Assembly (NCBI GenBank): GCA_027475525.1
Contig: JAMWFC010000115.1
Span: 1-64,000, forward strand
Source of the DNA: Macrolepiota albuminosa
Lineage: Eukaryota > Basidiomycota > Agaricomycetes > Agaricales > Agaricaceae
DNA: 64,000 nt
Reading direction: 5' to 3'
Shown: piece by piece, positions 11,101 to 23,046 of the stretch
Layout of the letters: the number at the start of each line of letters is the position of its first letter
Numbering within the stretch: position 1 is the stretch's first letter
The notes under the pieces: model-generated
The model's input: the letters and a program-made list of their open reading frames with translations, nothing else
The model's database searches: none
Told to the model about the DNA's origin: nothing
Position numbers and translations under genes: made by a program

Positions 11101-12997
11101 TGTGACTGTCTTCTACAAGTCTGACTGAGTTCAAGTGATCTAAATGTATTATTTCCCCTTCAGTATTGTCTATAATAAATAAAACAATCAGCCTAGCAAT
11201 CATCTTCATAATTTCACTGTCTGTATTCATATATTACAGCTCAATAATTTGAACAAGAGTATTTCCAGGCCAGTTACAGCTGCTGTGACCAACTGTGTAC
11301 TCAAAATTTCAGAAAAAGACAGAACTATGAGTCTGTCTGACTTTCACTGTGTTTATCGCCTCTCCCATTGGAAGGAGGATAGATCGCATAATATAATCCA
11401 TGAGGCAAATAGTCAAAACTCTTTCATTTGATTATGCTTTAAAAGGTAGAGTGTTCTCTCGTTATGATGACTTCATGTCTTGAGTTTACCGAGAAAACTA
11501 ATGAAGTCATACATTCATACTTTTGGCTAAGTAGCAACTTGACTTTTGAATAGAATTCTCATGCATGGCACATATAATGAAAGCCTTTAGTTCAGCTACA
11601 TCATAAGATAGTTAGCAATAAAGTTAGAGATATTAGAAGCCTCTTTCAATCAGTACTTTTGAGAGTATATGAACTGTGTCTTTAAATTACTTGGAAAGTG
11701 GGCATTCATGATGGAATAATTATGCAGGTCTAAAACTAATTGTAAGATCCAATCCGATAAATTCTTGATGCACCTTTTTCACCCATCAGGCCCTGGTGAA
11801 TAAGAGTTACATCAATATAGCATTGCTCAAAATTTTGCAATATGGCTGCTACCAGCCATCTAAAAGGATCTCTCTACACATTCTCTGACCATGATTACCA
11901 ACAAGATTATTATCCATGGTATGGCTTGTTTGAGGGTGCTAATCTCTTGTACATACTGGGGAAGTAGCTTCTTATTACTTCTGCTATTCTCTCAGGATCT
12001 GTTTCAATGATACCCGAAAATTCAGACTGGAGAAAAGTAGAGAGGAACATGAAAGCCAATGAATTACTCATGAGTTTCTTCAACAAGTCTTCATACAGAA
12101 TGGCAGAAATCGTTCTTACATCACAGCATCTGGCCTATTCTTGATTCTCGGAAAGAGTCTGTTGGTACCAGGCACAGGACTGAGTCGATTCTACAACAGA
12201 CTGAGGATTGTAGTACCGGACCTATGAAGACATGAACAAGAAAAGAACTATGACCATATCAGTATAGGTACGGGACTGAACAGGGAACGAGTTGGTAAGT
12301 AAGAGGAAGACAACTGAGCTAAAAATCCGACGAATGAGGTGGCATAAGCGTGACTGATCGTCTATATATTTCTAGGTTTTTACGGTTCGGATTCCAACAG
12401 GTTGAAAAAAGAGACTATGTAGGCTGGAGGCACGCAAGATGGGCGCACTAGCATTATATTTGGTTCAAGCACTACAAAATGCCACCCTTTGATCCCTTAC
12501 CTCACAACGCGTTGACGCGTGACTTTTTTTGTGGACATCCTCCGCTCGAGTGGGCGTCTTGAAAACGGTCAAGGTTCAACGACATCGTTCATGAGCCATA
12601 TCTATTTGTACTTCTCAGGACTTCTTTCATTCGTGCGGGCAAAAAGCGAGCTCAGCCTTTGTCGACTATCGTTTGAAGTCTCTTTTGTAATGGCTTCTTA
12701 TCACTATCCCGCGTCGCCAAGGATCCACCGCAAATCACGTCAGAACTAGTACGTTATGTAATCGTTCTTCAAAAGCAATCCGAAATTGCCTTCCGTCCGT
12801 CTTTCACCACATTAGGAAAGCAAGAGTCATGCCATCTTCTTTTCAGAAAAATTTGACGGAGATAACAAAAAATTAAGGGTATTTGCATGTTACATGCATA
12901 GATTAGACGCTTCCACCTCCCGTAACAGCAAAGACAAACCATGTCGACCCTGGATGCGGATCGACCTTGACGTGATCTAAATTCCCAAGGGAAAGGC
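8121..12997. other. AT-rich, CpG-depleted gene-free region, probably decayed transposon DNA
   Basis: No intact gene is seen over about 4.9 kb. CG dinucleotides are almost absent from about 8.58 to 12.1 kb; I read none between 8581 and 9160. This is the footprint expected of long-term CpG methylation and deamination. Short frames such as 10224-10427 minus and 11249-11431 plus have no recognisable domain. A large inverted repeat occupies 9198-10115. From about 12.3 kb CpG returns to normal, suggesting the edge of the silenced block. Confidence 0.55.
9198..10115. repeat. Large foldback element with arms of about 310 bp
   Basis: The left arm (about 9198-9512) and the reverse complement of the right arm (about 9778-10115) align along their length with substitutions and small indels. 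Shared blocks include AAAAGCTGTCATGCTA, CATGTTGTTT, CCCTAAGAAATATGCAA, AATAGCATG and CAACAGATATT. The spacer of about 265 bp is A/T-homopolymer-rich. No open frame is present. A non-autonomous long-TIR transposon, or two inverted copies of one repeat, both fit. Confidence 0.7.
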
Positions 12998-13004
12998 TAT
13001 AAAA
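12998..13004 (+). promoter_or_regulatory. TATA box of the first CPL1-like gene
   Basis: TATAAAA lies 36 nt upstream of the ATG at 13040. It sits in the 12-mer GCTATAAAATAC that is also found upstream of the SMP-30-like gene. Confidence 0.6.
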
Positions 13005-13039
13005 TACTTTGTTTTTTCAGAGTTCTATGTTTCCCAACC

Positions 13040-14026
13040 ATGCATCTGCGAGCATCCTTGGTCTTCGCGTCCATCGTTGCGCTTCTCCTCCCCTTCGCCG
13101 CCGCCGCCGACAGCTTGTTTCGCGGCGGCAGCAAGACCTCTCCTGTTAAATCTGACGCGCAGCGTGATGTAATTGCCGGACGTCAGTTCCGCGTCAAGCG
13201 CGATGGTGATAATTGTGTTTCTATATCTGGGAAGGAGTTCGCGGAAAGGGTTAACCTCGTACCTGATCCTGCGTATGACATGTTGACAGTGAACACCTGC
13301 AAAAAGGTTGGCTCTACTTTGAATTGTACTGACTTTTGTACTTACAACATATTGTCCAAACAGGATATCGAAACGTGGCTTGCGAATGATTCCAACGGTC
13401 AGGCCCTCACAAGATTGATGGGAATAGATGCTGCTAGAACGGGTGTCTACCGCTTGGTAGGCTGTCTTTTCGCTGCAAGAATTCTGACTGACTGGCGTAA
13501 TTTTCAAGTTTATTGGTGGTGTAAGTTCGGCAGTCCTTGTTTGTCATTTCTTCTGTCTTCTGAATTTCCTACTCTTGTAGACCCCGACGATTGAAAAGCG
13601 CGCCGAAGTTTCAATAGTGGCAGCCATTGAGGCACTCTTCCGACTACGCCGAAGCCTGCCGCTTATTACCCTGGCCCAAGCAAAGCAAACGTGCAAGATC
13701 AACGAATCCGTTTGTGGCATAGCAGGTAGCGAGGATGATACACAAGCATTTGAATGTATTGATACCCAATCTTCCCTCGATCACTGTACGTTTTGGAACC
13801 GATGATGCTTAAAGTGAACTCATTAGCTATCCTAGGTGGTGGTTGTGTCGTTCCTCACCCCTTCTACGAGCCTGACCGTACGACTTCGAAAGGCGTCGAG
13901 TGTGGTCGTATTCCCCATGTCATATCTTCGCAATGCAAGCAGTCCAAATGCATCATTTCACGATGCAAGGAGGGATACGAGCCAAGCAACGACAAGACCG
14001 AGTGTGTTTCTGTCACTCTTCCCTAG
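13040..14026 (+). CDS. Secreted CPL1-like cysteine-rich protein, short paralogue
   Basis: Four exons: join(13040..13306, 13364..13456, 13581..13785, 13836..14026), 251 aa. The second exon is 93 nt, as in the neighbouring paralogue, and the last intron splits the same Cys codon, which supports the model. The signal peptide covers about residues 1-23 (LVFASIVALLLPFAAAA). The C-terminus is a CPL1-like domain: CGIAGSEDDTQAFECID, then CGGCVVPHPF, GVECGRIP, SKCIISRCKEGYEPS and ECV. The family is named after a secreted cysteine-rich Cryptococcus protein; most mushroom members have no known function. Compared with the neighbour it lacks the EGF-like exon and the long repeat array. The first intron starts with an unusual GTTGGC. 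The start of exon 3 resembles the paralogue better in the +1 frame. Confidence 0.75.
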
Positions 14027-14608
14027 GGTGTCTTTGGGGACAGTGTATCGTCCATTTTCCGGCCAGTCATATCCGTGGCTACTGATTGATCAAGAAGTGC
14101 AAGGGGTCGCGTCATAGATATCCATAAATCTTTTGGCTTGCATCTTCTAATTCACTGGCAACATATATCTCCTTCTATAATGTCGTGTTTCCATATATTC
14201 CGTAGACTTTGTATTTCTGTGTTCATATTCCTTGAAAAAGTATGTGTGGAGATGCGATGACATCAACCGTAGCTAGATTCTTTACTTTAATTCACAAAGT
14301 GATTTTTGGTCTTCTCGTATCCTTTAAAGACTCGCAAGAACGTCAAACGAATCACAAACAATTCGTAATCGAGTGTAGACCCAGCTGTAGTGACGAGTCC
14401 TGGATGCCGCAGTTTTGAAAGCTATAGGGCCCGTTGATGTCACCGGACTTGAGTGTTGTGGCGCGACTTCGTCTGAACGGCTGATGCAGTCAATGCCAGA
14501 CGTCGGGTCCGAAATTTGTCGTCCCTTTGGGAAGATGTGCTGCCGTTTTAGGAAAAGGTGCGACGCGTCTTGAAGCTCATTAGAATCGAAACTCCGAAGG
14601 GATTGAGG
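14027..14608. other. Intergenic between the two CPL1-like genes
   Basis: This holds the 3' flank of the first gene and the upstream region of the second. Minus-strand open frames at 14324-14752 and 14580-14981 are shadows with no domain. No repeat or RNA gene is seen. Confidence 0.45.
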
Positions 14609-14614
14609 TATATA
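14609..14614 (+). promoter_or_regulatory. Possible TATA element of the long CPL1-like gene
   Basis: TATATA lies 62-67 nt upstream of the ATG at 14676, at a plausible distance for a fungal TATA box. Confidence 0.35.
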
Positions 14615-14675
14615 GACCTCGTCGCGTCCAAGTGCACTCTGGCTTTCTCTTCCCTCCCCATCGCCATCGAGAGCG

Positions 14676-17600
14676 ATGCGCCTTGGCCCCACGCTCTTTG
14701 CTTCCGCCCTTGTGGCTTGTTTCCTGCCTTCCGCTACTTTCGCACAGAACAACCATCAGTCTGGCTCTGGGTCGCTCGTCGCGAAACGCGCCACTCACAA
14801 GAAAATCACTCCTGAGGTTATCGCCCAGCGTCAACACCACGTCCATCGCGATCTCATTGATCTCTGTCTCAATGTTGATGCGTCGGCAGTTGCCCCGATT
14901 CTTCAGCTCATCAACCCACTCGCGGCCAAAATACGCCTTTGTCTCTGTGCCAAGGTATGGAAGTGCTCGTGCAGTTTGCAAGTTCTCTCGAGCTTCATTG
15001 GCACTTGCAGGACCTTGATATATTTCTGAACTCGGATATTGGGATTCTCTTGGGCGGTCTTCTCGGCGGCCAGGACGGTCTTCTTGCCAAACTCAAGCTA
15101 TTGGTAGGTCAATCATAGCCTCCACTCATGCAAATCTTGAATAACCTTGCATGCGACAGATCAATACGTCTCCTCATTCCGTGCAATGCAACTTTCCAAC
15201 CCACTCCCACCGCCTATGTGCCGCTGGAAACCCGTGTGCTTTTGAGTGTGACCCGCCCTATGTCAAGGAAGGTGATAAGTGTGTTTGTAAGTATCCATTG
15301 ACAGAATGTAACGGTATTTGCGCATACCACCCTCAGGTAAGTCGATCTCTTCGAATGTATCACACCACGGTCCTTACGCAGACATAAACACCTAGGGTTG
15401 TAGCTCGGCTGCGCCACACAAACAACTCCGAGATACCGGTTCTATTACGTCGTATGCCGCTGCCATAGCATTTTGCAAGCCAGATCAGACGTTGTGTGGT
15501 ATACCTGGACGTGAGGAAACGAAAGACTTTGAATGCATTGACACGACAACAACACTCGATAGCTGTAGGTGTGTCCTTAAGAGGGTCGAGTATCAATTGA
15601 TCTTCCGTTGACAGGTGGAGGATGCGTCGTGAAGCATCCCTTCAGCGATGGCCCCGCTTCGCCTAAGGGAGTTGATTGTGGTCGCCTTCCTGGTGTAGTC
15701 ACGTCAAACTGCTCGGACTCTCGATGCAAGGTCACCCAGTGTCGTTCAGGATGGCATATCGATGCAAAGCGGAACGAATGTGTCAAGGTAACTGCCGGCA
15801 TCGTAAGATCCCGCAGCATAGGTACCAGAATGATAAAAGCCAGCAAGCGAAGTGACTTGAGAGTTGAGACCGTCATTGCTTCGGAACTCGCCATTCAGCT
15901 CAAGGCATACGTTCTGCTTGTCCACAACCTTCGGAGAACATCTCCAGCAGCCTCGACCACAGTCGCAGCACCGGGATCATCGACACCTGGCATCGACGTG
16001 GCCTACTATGTCAACACCATTGTGACCGCCACGCAATACACTCTCAGATCACCTACGGTAGACGCACTCATGGCAAACATCAATTCTCTTGTTGAAGTCA
16101 ACGCTCTTGCACTAAACGCATTTGAAGGTTGTAGATGCATCGATAAGCTAGGTCCGTTCTACAATGACTTGATTGTGGTAGTCAACGCCGCTTTGAACAT
16201 GCAAAAATGGTGTCACAACCACCCTGTTGGAGTACCGTTGAACTCGACCAACCCGACAGTTGTGCCCAACACCTCGGGTTCACCAATCACGATCGGTTTG
16301 GACGATATCCTCAACCCACTAGGGGTAGCTTCACAGAACAGTCATGTCGACGTATCCGGTCTCAGACCTGGGTTGACGAGCACCATCAACTCGCTGCTGA
16401 ATGGACTAGGGCTTGGTCCCAAAAATACAAGGCCGCGATCGTTGGCGCAGTCGTCGACTTCTAGACTGAACCCTGAGCTGCTAGGGATGACGAAAACTCT
16501 GGTCGATGCCGTTGTAGTCCTTAAGAATCGTGATCCGAATCTTCCCCAGCCTTCCAATTCCGGACAGCCTCCCAATCCACCGACACCGACCAAAGCTCCT
16601 GCCGACTACAATCTTATCAACGCAATCCTCGAGGCAACTGGGAGACTACTGAACTCGCACACTGTTTCCACCTTTGTCGGAAACATTAACACCCTTGTTG
16701 ATGTGAATCGCATCGTCGCAGATACCTTAAGATCGTGCGGCTGTGTTGACAGCCTCGGTTTAGCAGGGTTACTCAAGGACCTAGCTATAGTCATTAATGC
16801 AGCGCTGAGTATTCAGGACTGGTGTACTCACAACCCGGTCGGTGCGCCGCCTTCTACGAGCGTCCCAATACATGGCCCTACCGCGACTTCAACCAACACT
16901 GTTGATGCAACCATCATCGTCGACCTTGGCCTCACCACCCTCCTAGACAATCTAGGGTTAGGATTGACTCAACTCGGCGATCTACCCGGCATGAGTAATC
17001 TTCTCGATGGCATTCTCGCACCGGTCAGTAGCACATTGCCCGGAAATCCTGCTAGTGTGTTACCCACAGTAAACCTGATCGACTCGGCGCTCTTGTTGCA
17101 AGTTGAAGCTTTAGTAAACCTTACTCTGCATATTCAAAACGGATCTGCAGTTCTACCATCCGTTCCGTATAACAGTACTGGCATTTTCCATCACATTTCA
17201 TTGCCTATTGACGGAAATCTCGTCACTGGAATTATTCAAGCCACGCTCGATCTCCTTAAATCAGGCACTGTGGGCGAATTGCTTAATAACTTGCAGGTAT
17301 TGGCTAAGGTGAACAGCTTGGTGAAAAGCTCACTCACCGGGTGCAGGTGCGTTGACCAGCTAGGTTTGGGAGGACTGGTAAAGGATGTCGACGCCCTACT
17401 CGCAACTGTGCTGAATCTGCAGTCCTGGTGCGCCAATCACCCAGTGGTGGTCTCACCGAACCCGCATACACATTCTCTTCCCACACCTACGACGGTCTCG
17501 GGACACAGGCCTACTAAAACCGCAGGACCCGCATCTCCAAATTCCAATTCTTTGAACCTGGCGATCAACCTTGGTCTCGATAACCTCGTGTCAGCTCTCA

Positions 17601-18184
17601 CTCTCAATCTGACGAGTAATATCAACACAACGGTCAATCTGAAGGATCTGTTGGGCGCACTTGTTGGAGTCGTCGTCAAAATTCAGGCACACTCGACATC
17701 CCTCCCTCCTGCATCGACATCTATCATAACCTTTCCTGCAGTATCTGCACCAGCGACTCCTGCATTGGCGTCCCCTGTGCCGTTGACGCAAGGTACTATC
17801 AATCATATTGTCCAAGCGGTCGCGATCCTCCTCAATTCGACCACAACAGCCGAGCTCCTCACGAATGTCAATGTATTGCTCAATCTGAGTGGCCTTCTTG
17901 GCGAGTCGATGAATCACTGCGGGTGTGTTGACTCGTTGGGACTTCATGCACTGGAGGATAATTTGAATGCCCTCTTGCGCGCTCTTCTCACACTCCATTC
18001 TTGGTGCCAACATCATTCGAAAAGCAACGGCGAATCTGGATCCGGACGGGATAGCATTAAGGTCGACACTCACGACCTTTTAGCTGCGCTTGGGTTGGAT
18101 GAGACGCTCCACTTAAAAGGCGAAGTCCCCGGCCTCGGATTGGGCGGTCTCGTCAATCCATTACTGCATGGAATTGGATTGTGA
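14676..18184 (+). CDS. Secreted CPL1-like protein with four units of about 200 aa
   Basis: Five exons: join(14676..14954, 15011..15103, 15160..15336, 15396..15564, 15615..18184), 1095 aa, all GT-AG and in phase. A signal peptide (TLFASALVACFLPSATFA) starts the protein. An EGF-like cysteine segment follows (CAAGNPCAFECDPPYVKEGDKCVC), then a CPL1-like domain at about residues 190-300 (CGIPGREETKDFECID, CGGCVVKHPF, GVDCGRLPG, SRCKVTQCRSGW, ECV). The last 730 residues are four units at about 365, 568, 772 and 963. Each has a helical half ending C-x-C-(I/V)-D-x-LG...WC-x-x-(N/H)-(H/P) and a Leu/Gly-rich half. Pro/Thr/Ser linkers join them. Extracellular or cell-wall location is inferred. I know no described family for the units. 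A small intron just after ECV (near 15785) cannot be excluded, but the open frame needs none. Confidence 0.8.
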
Positions 18185-19133
18185 GGCATTCGGCGATGGA
18201 TGATGCATGATGGGCTAAGGACTCCAGCGGCCGATCCTACAGACTTGTTTTCTCTTTTCTTTCTACTCGCTCGTCAGAATTATCTTCTCTCGCTTGAAAC
18301 CGTCTTCTTTTTCCTTACCTCGTATCGTTTGTATCGTGATGTATTGTCTCCCCTTTGTTAATGATACGTATAGCTTCGATAGTTAATCCGTACGCGTCCC
18401 CAGCAGAAATAGTGATACTTCTCGACAGGAGCCGATCTCCCGAAGTTCCGGCCAATAGACATAAGTCTTTATGAAAAGTTACTGTGGTCGAGTTTCGCAG
18501 CTTTCTTCGTTTCCGAGTTTGTTTGCGAAAGGACTAAGTATACTGTTCAGAATCTCAGGGTTGAATGCTGTTGGATGAGAACCCTTTTTTCAACTCCGCT
18601 CAAGATTCACTCTTTGTCCTAACCGGAAGTCTGTCCACTTTATATGCCGTCAATTTTCACTTACCACTGTGAGCTTCACCTCTTAGATCTTGATGTACGC
18701 AACGAAGCACGACGTTTGTGACATGTGGAGATATAAGTCTCGCACTCTCAGTAGAATTTCACTCAGAGTATTCACTGAATCGTAATTGAACCCACTTGAA
18801 GGAAAAGAAGGTTTTTTGCTCTGGGGTACCAGAGTCATAACTTCCACTCTTGTCCGAAACTGAACCTGACATCTGACGCGTTTTTGATGTGCTTGAGCTT
18901 TAAACACTCTAAATATGCTCTAGTTATAGTTACTTTCCATTATGTACATGTTTTGCCTTCGACAAACTTATCTCCAATGCATCATTGTGATGAATACGCG
19001 GTCTATTCGTGGTCTTTCCCCCCAATTGCGCATAATGTAAGAATGACCGGCTGTCCTTGTTGTAACATGAAACCCTCCGAACTGGATGCTGAGAAACCGT
19101 GCCGAGTACGTAGTTGCGAAGCAGCAACTTTTA
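18185..19133. other. Intergenic, convergent 3' flanks
   Basis: The region lies between the 3' ends of the CPL1-like gene and the desaturase gene, so terminators of both should be here. I see no clear gene, tRNA or repeat. The minus-strand frame at 18683-18907 has no recognisable features. Confidence 0.45.
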
Positions 19134-20641
19134 TTAATCCGTCCTATTGGTTGTTCTTTCTGCGATGTATAATCTCTGCGATGGCGAAATCCCGACGGGA
19201 GTCTCCATTCCTCCAGAAAGGATACCTGTTCTCATCATGGCAAGGAGCTATAAAAACAGGTTTCAACAGAAATTTTAGCAGAAGCTAATCGTTGCGCTGA
19301 CATTATGTGCGGCATTGGAGTGTGCATACACCCCACCAAAAAATGCTGATGTCATGTCTTTACCGGAGTTCTTCATAAGCAACTCTCCTCCACCAGGATG
19401 TCCTTCAACAAAGGAAGAGACATCGTGAATGAAGCCAGAAACAAGAATTAGCGTCCTTTTCTTGGACTGTTCTTGGACTAGCAGGAGGTACATTAGGACT
19501 GTCTAGGACACATACCAGATGACGTACATATCTCCCATGTCACAACAGGAAGCTCTTCAGACGATGTAGGCCAGATGAGTGATTCTTGAACCTTCTGGAG
19601 TTCCTTCAGTTTCATCGAAAGAGCGCCTTTAGAGATTTCATTGGAAGGGAATGTCCTCAGATGGCTCGCCAAGCCAATCATGGCGCAGCTTGCGATAAAC
19701 CATTTAGTAGGATCATATTGATACCAAAGAAACGCGTTCCGATAATCCATCGGAAATTGGTGATGGAAGTTGTGGTACCCCTCGCCTAGAGTGAGGATCG
19801 CGGACAGAAGGTGGTCCCGCGGGCTCAAGGCATCATCGTAGGAAGCAGAACCGAGGTAATGTGCAATCGAATTGATGCAAAACACGCACTGTAGAAATGG
19901 TTCGGTCGGAGGATTGATATTCCAAAGGTTTCAAGACAACATACGTGATGAACAATGGTTAAACGCAGTGCTCCAGAGAAACAGAACCCGCCTAACCAGT
20001 CATCCCAGAACAAGCCTGGAACCAGAGTGGGCAGAATATAACCGAAAAAGAAGGCATTTGTGAAATACCAATGATGCTGCCATTGTATAAGCTTGTCTTT
20101 GCGAAGGTCGGAAATGTCAGCCTGCCCCGAGCGAAGATCTGATTTGAAAATCATCCAGCCAATGTGTGTCCAGAATAGGCCATATTTCGCGTTATAGGGA
20201 TCAAGGTCTGTGTCCGTGTGACGGTGATGAGAACGATGCGATCGGGCCCACCAGAAACAAGACCCTTGTACTGCACTCGAGCCTCCACAGAGCAAGAATA
20301 TTTGAAGTAGATAAGACGCGTTGTACGAGCGGTGGGACCACAGACGATGATAACCTGTAAAATACAGTGAGCCAAGTGTGTTTTCTGAATTAGACGACAC
20401 ACATCATACCAGCGGTGATACCTAAAATTTGTCAAGTTTCCTATGAAAATGATTTGAGGAGGACTTACTCACCGAGCATGGAGAAGAAATAATATGCAAA
20501 TGCGAACATGACTGTTGCATAGTTACGAGGTGAGCACCATAAGCCATACATTGCAATGGTTGGGGTGATTGTTAAGATTGCAAGGTTGAACCATCGTACA
20601 CCGCGTATGGCAGGTGTGCCACGATGAGGGTCGGCTGGCAT
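19134..20641 (-). CDS. OLE1: Delta-9 acyl-CoA desaturase with C-terminal cytochrome b5 domain
   Basis: Six exons: complement(19134..19247, 19302..19477, 19528..19888, 19945..20354, 20410..20421, 20473..20641), 413 aa. The 12-nt exon 2 supplies residues GITAG, which join the first membrane segment to the first histidine box. The three histidine boxes are HRLWSH, HRSHH and HNFHH. The region GEGYHNFHHQFPMDYRN and the bridge WEIFQEQSKKR match fungal stearoyl-CoA desaturases. The cytochrome b5 domain has the haem motif HPGG. The enzyme puts the cis-9 double bond into palmitoyl- and stearoyl-CoA at the ER membrane, with the fused b5 as electron donor. The N-terminus is shorter than usual, and a CCTAG just before the ATG may be an acceptor of a further upstream exon or a 5' UTR intron. 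Confidence 0.92.
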
Positions 20642-21734
20642 CTGATTCTAGGCAAAAGCGTGAAAGGGAGATAAACACACCAAAAGGGACAACTAAACCT
20701 CTCTGAATTAAAGGTCTCGGAAACTCGCCCTGAAATCACTGCCTAAAAAGAGGTGTCTTAAAGAAGGCGGAAGGCAAAAACTTTGGCTGTGATGTGATGT
20801 TCTATTGAGAATCCCACGGAGGCCAGCTATATTAAGGCGGACCTAGGTTGTTTCAAGAACAGATAATTCCGGGATTGCTTTAAACTGTGATCAGGCATTT
20901 GGTGACTGGATATAGTAGACCGCATCGTCTACGGAAGTGGCAAAGCATGAGTACAAGATTGTGTGTCACCGATATCTGCCGGTAAAGTCCGACCTTCGCC
21001 CACAACCTCGTGGCAATTAGAGACAGAAAAACGTGTAACCACATGGCATACCCCATGGTGAGATAAGTCCATGCAGCCAAGTGTCAGTCCAAAGATCAAC
21101 CAACGATGTGTCTTTGGATACTTTGCATCCGCGTACGCATTTCCGCCTTGTAGACTCACAGGCTGTCTGGAGCGCCTTCTCACCGCATTGAGAAATCAGG
21201 AGATATTTTGCAGATCCGAAGAAATGGCTGCGTTTTTTCTAGAACACCTGGTTCTCCCAGCTTGGATACCACCTTGAAACGCTGATGATAATCATGATCT
21301 AGGTATGACAGAACTATCGCAGATTGAATAAGATAGAGCTAAGTGGAGAAATCAGAGCTTACATGTCGGCCAATCGTCCTGGAGAGGGTCTTTTCGGTAT
21401 CATTGCAAATGAAATCATTTGCGCAAAAATCCCGCGGGAAAGGATACGAACAATGTGAGAGACGGACGCGCGGTTGCTAGAACTCTGGGAGTTGGGAGAC
21501 ATGAGGCGAAGGTTTCGGACATGGAATTTGGGTGCATTTTGTGATCGGACAAGGGGTCCCTAGGTTACGTAAAATGAAATCGAAAAGGAGAAACAAGTGG
21601 AATGAGGCCGACGTAAAGGTGGGTCACGAAGGTAAGGAGCCTTTTCGGGGCTGTGGTGCGGTTGTCTAGGACAGACCCCAAATTTCACAAGAAAAGAGAA
21701 TTAGATAGTCAAAGGGCAGGCCTGTCATCATGGT
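20642..21734. other. Upstream region of the desaturase, no gene recognised
   Basis: Overlapping minus-strand frames at 20880-21183 include hydrophobic pieces (LTMGYAMWLHVFLSLIA), but they need a frameshift or intron to join and match no family I recognise. They may be remnants of a membrane-protein gene or chance. The Copia-A remnant begins near 21735. Confidence 0.4.
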
Positions 21735-23046
21735 GTGTTCAAACCTGAGTCATACCTCGAGATGGAACCAAACACATATGCTAACTGGCTTGTGAACAAT
21801 GATCTGATAATTGGCATTATCCACACAGTGATCTCCAAAGCCAAACAAGAAGGACTAGAGACCAATAGGACTATGCATGAAGGAGTGCTATGATGCCCTG
21901 GAGGAAGAGCTCACTATAAAGGACCTGTAAAACAAGTAGCCCTCATACAAAAAGCACTCTCCACCTATGCTCCTGTAACCAATCCTATTGATACCACTGT
22001 CAGAGGGTCTGTGACCTGATTGACCATGCATTTGCTATTGGTGTCATTGACAAAGACTTGCTCAAGTGCATTGCCCTACTCAACTGCATCAACAATAAGT
22101 CATTTGAGTTCATACAAATTCAGGTGTCACATGGTCTTGCTGACTCCATGGCCAATAAGCACTACCTCTCCTCACAGATTTGCAAACTCTTCCAAACAGT
22201 TGACAGTCTTGCTAATCTCTTCAGAACTAACACTGCTCTTGCTGCAAGGGACAGTGCCAAGGCTACCACCAATACCCACAATCATGGCCTCAATTTCCCA
22301 TGCTGCAGCATCTGCTACACTGCAGGATTGTCCTGCCAAGGGCACACTAAGGAGTGGTGTATAAAACCAGATGGCAGTATGGCCAGAAAGACAATTGAGG
22401 AATTAAAGGCTGCATGAGGAGGAGGAAACAAAAGCACAAAGCTGACCAATACCATCAAAAACAGGCTAGCAGTCAAAGGTTTAGATGGCCAGGCCTACAT
22501 CATAGATGTAACTCACCTCCAGAAGATTCAGCTGGAAGCAAAACCCACTGACTTTGCTGGTATTGCTGACTCCACCACAAACATGACTAACTATTTTGAA
22601 TATGAAGATTTCATAGCAATAGATGGGGACAATGATGAGCCACAAGCAAGCATCAACTGAGACATGCATACAATCCTGGCCATCCCAGACTACAAGACCA
22701 TTTTAGCAACCACCACTGTCATACCATCAGTTCCTTCCAGCAATACTTGAATCATATTCATTGCCAAAAAACCCTTCTATATGGACTCAGGCATGATAGT
22801 ACACATTTCACTGTGCACATCAGACTTTGTTATCTTGCAAGCCATCCCTTCATGAGCCATCAAAAGTGTTGGAGGTATCTTTATCCAAGCTGTGAGAATA
22901 GGACAAATTTGACTGTGAGTCCAGAGATCTACCTTGAAAATGCACTATACATCTCCAACTCCACAGTATGCCTCATATCTATTTTTGCTCTAGCAATATG
23001 AATGCATGCAATAATTATATTTAGCCAAACAGGGGTCACCATAACT
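21735..23046 (+). pseudogene. Copia-A, gag and protease part (degenerate)
   Basis: Joining frames gives a Ty1/copia Gag: the region with YANWLVNNDLIIGII, then GPVKQVALIQKALSTYAP, AFAIGVIDKDLLKCIALLN, and a divergent cysteine knuckle (CSICYTAGLSCQGHTKEWC). A protease remnant with a mutated active-site region follows (FYMDSGMIVHIS), and then LENALYISNSTVCLISIFALA. Several in-frame stops and frameshifts are present. CG is absent from about 21780 to 24000. The 5' LTR is not identified. The element continues after the solo LTR at 23475 and again at 46923. Confidence 0.75.

Noticed and set aside
13025..13507. Minus-strand 160-codon frame opposite the CPL1-like gene
   Set aside because: It is the shadow of exons 1-2 of the plus-strand gene, whose signal peptide, introns and paralogue support the plus strand.
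17591..18073. Minus-strand 160-codon frame within the repeat array
   Set aside because: It overlaps the long plus-strand frame with four aligned repeat units; no independent features.
20880..21183. A membrane-protein gene upstream of the desaturase
   Set aside because: Two hydrophobic frames overlap, but no splice junction joins them convincingly and no family is recognised.
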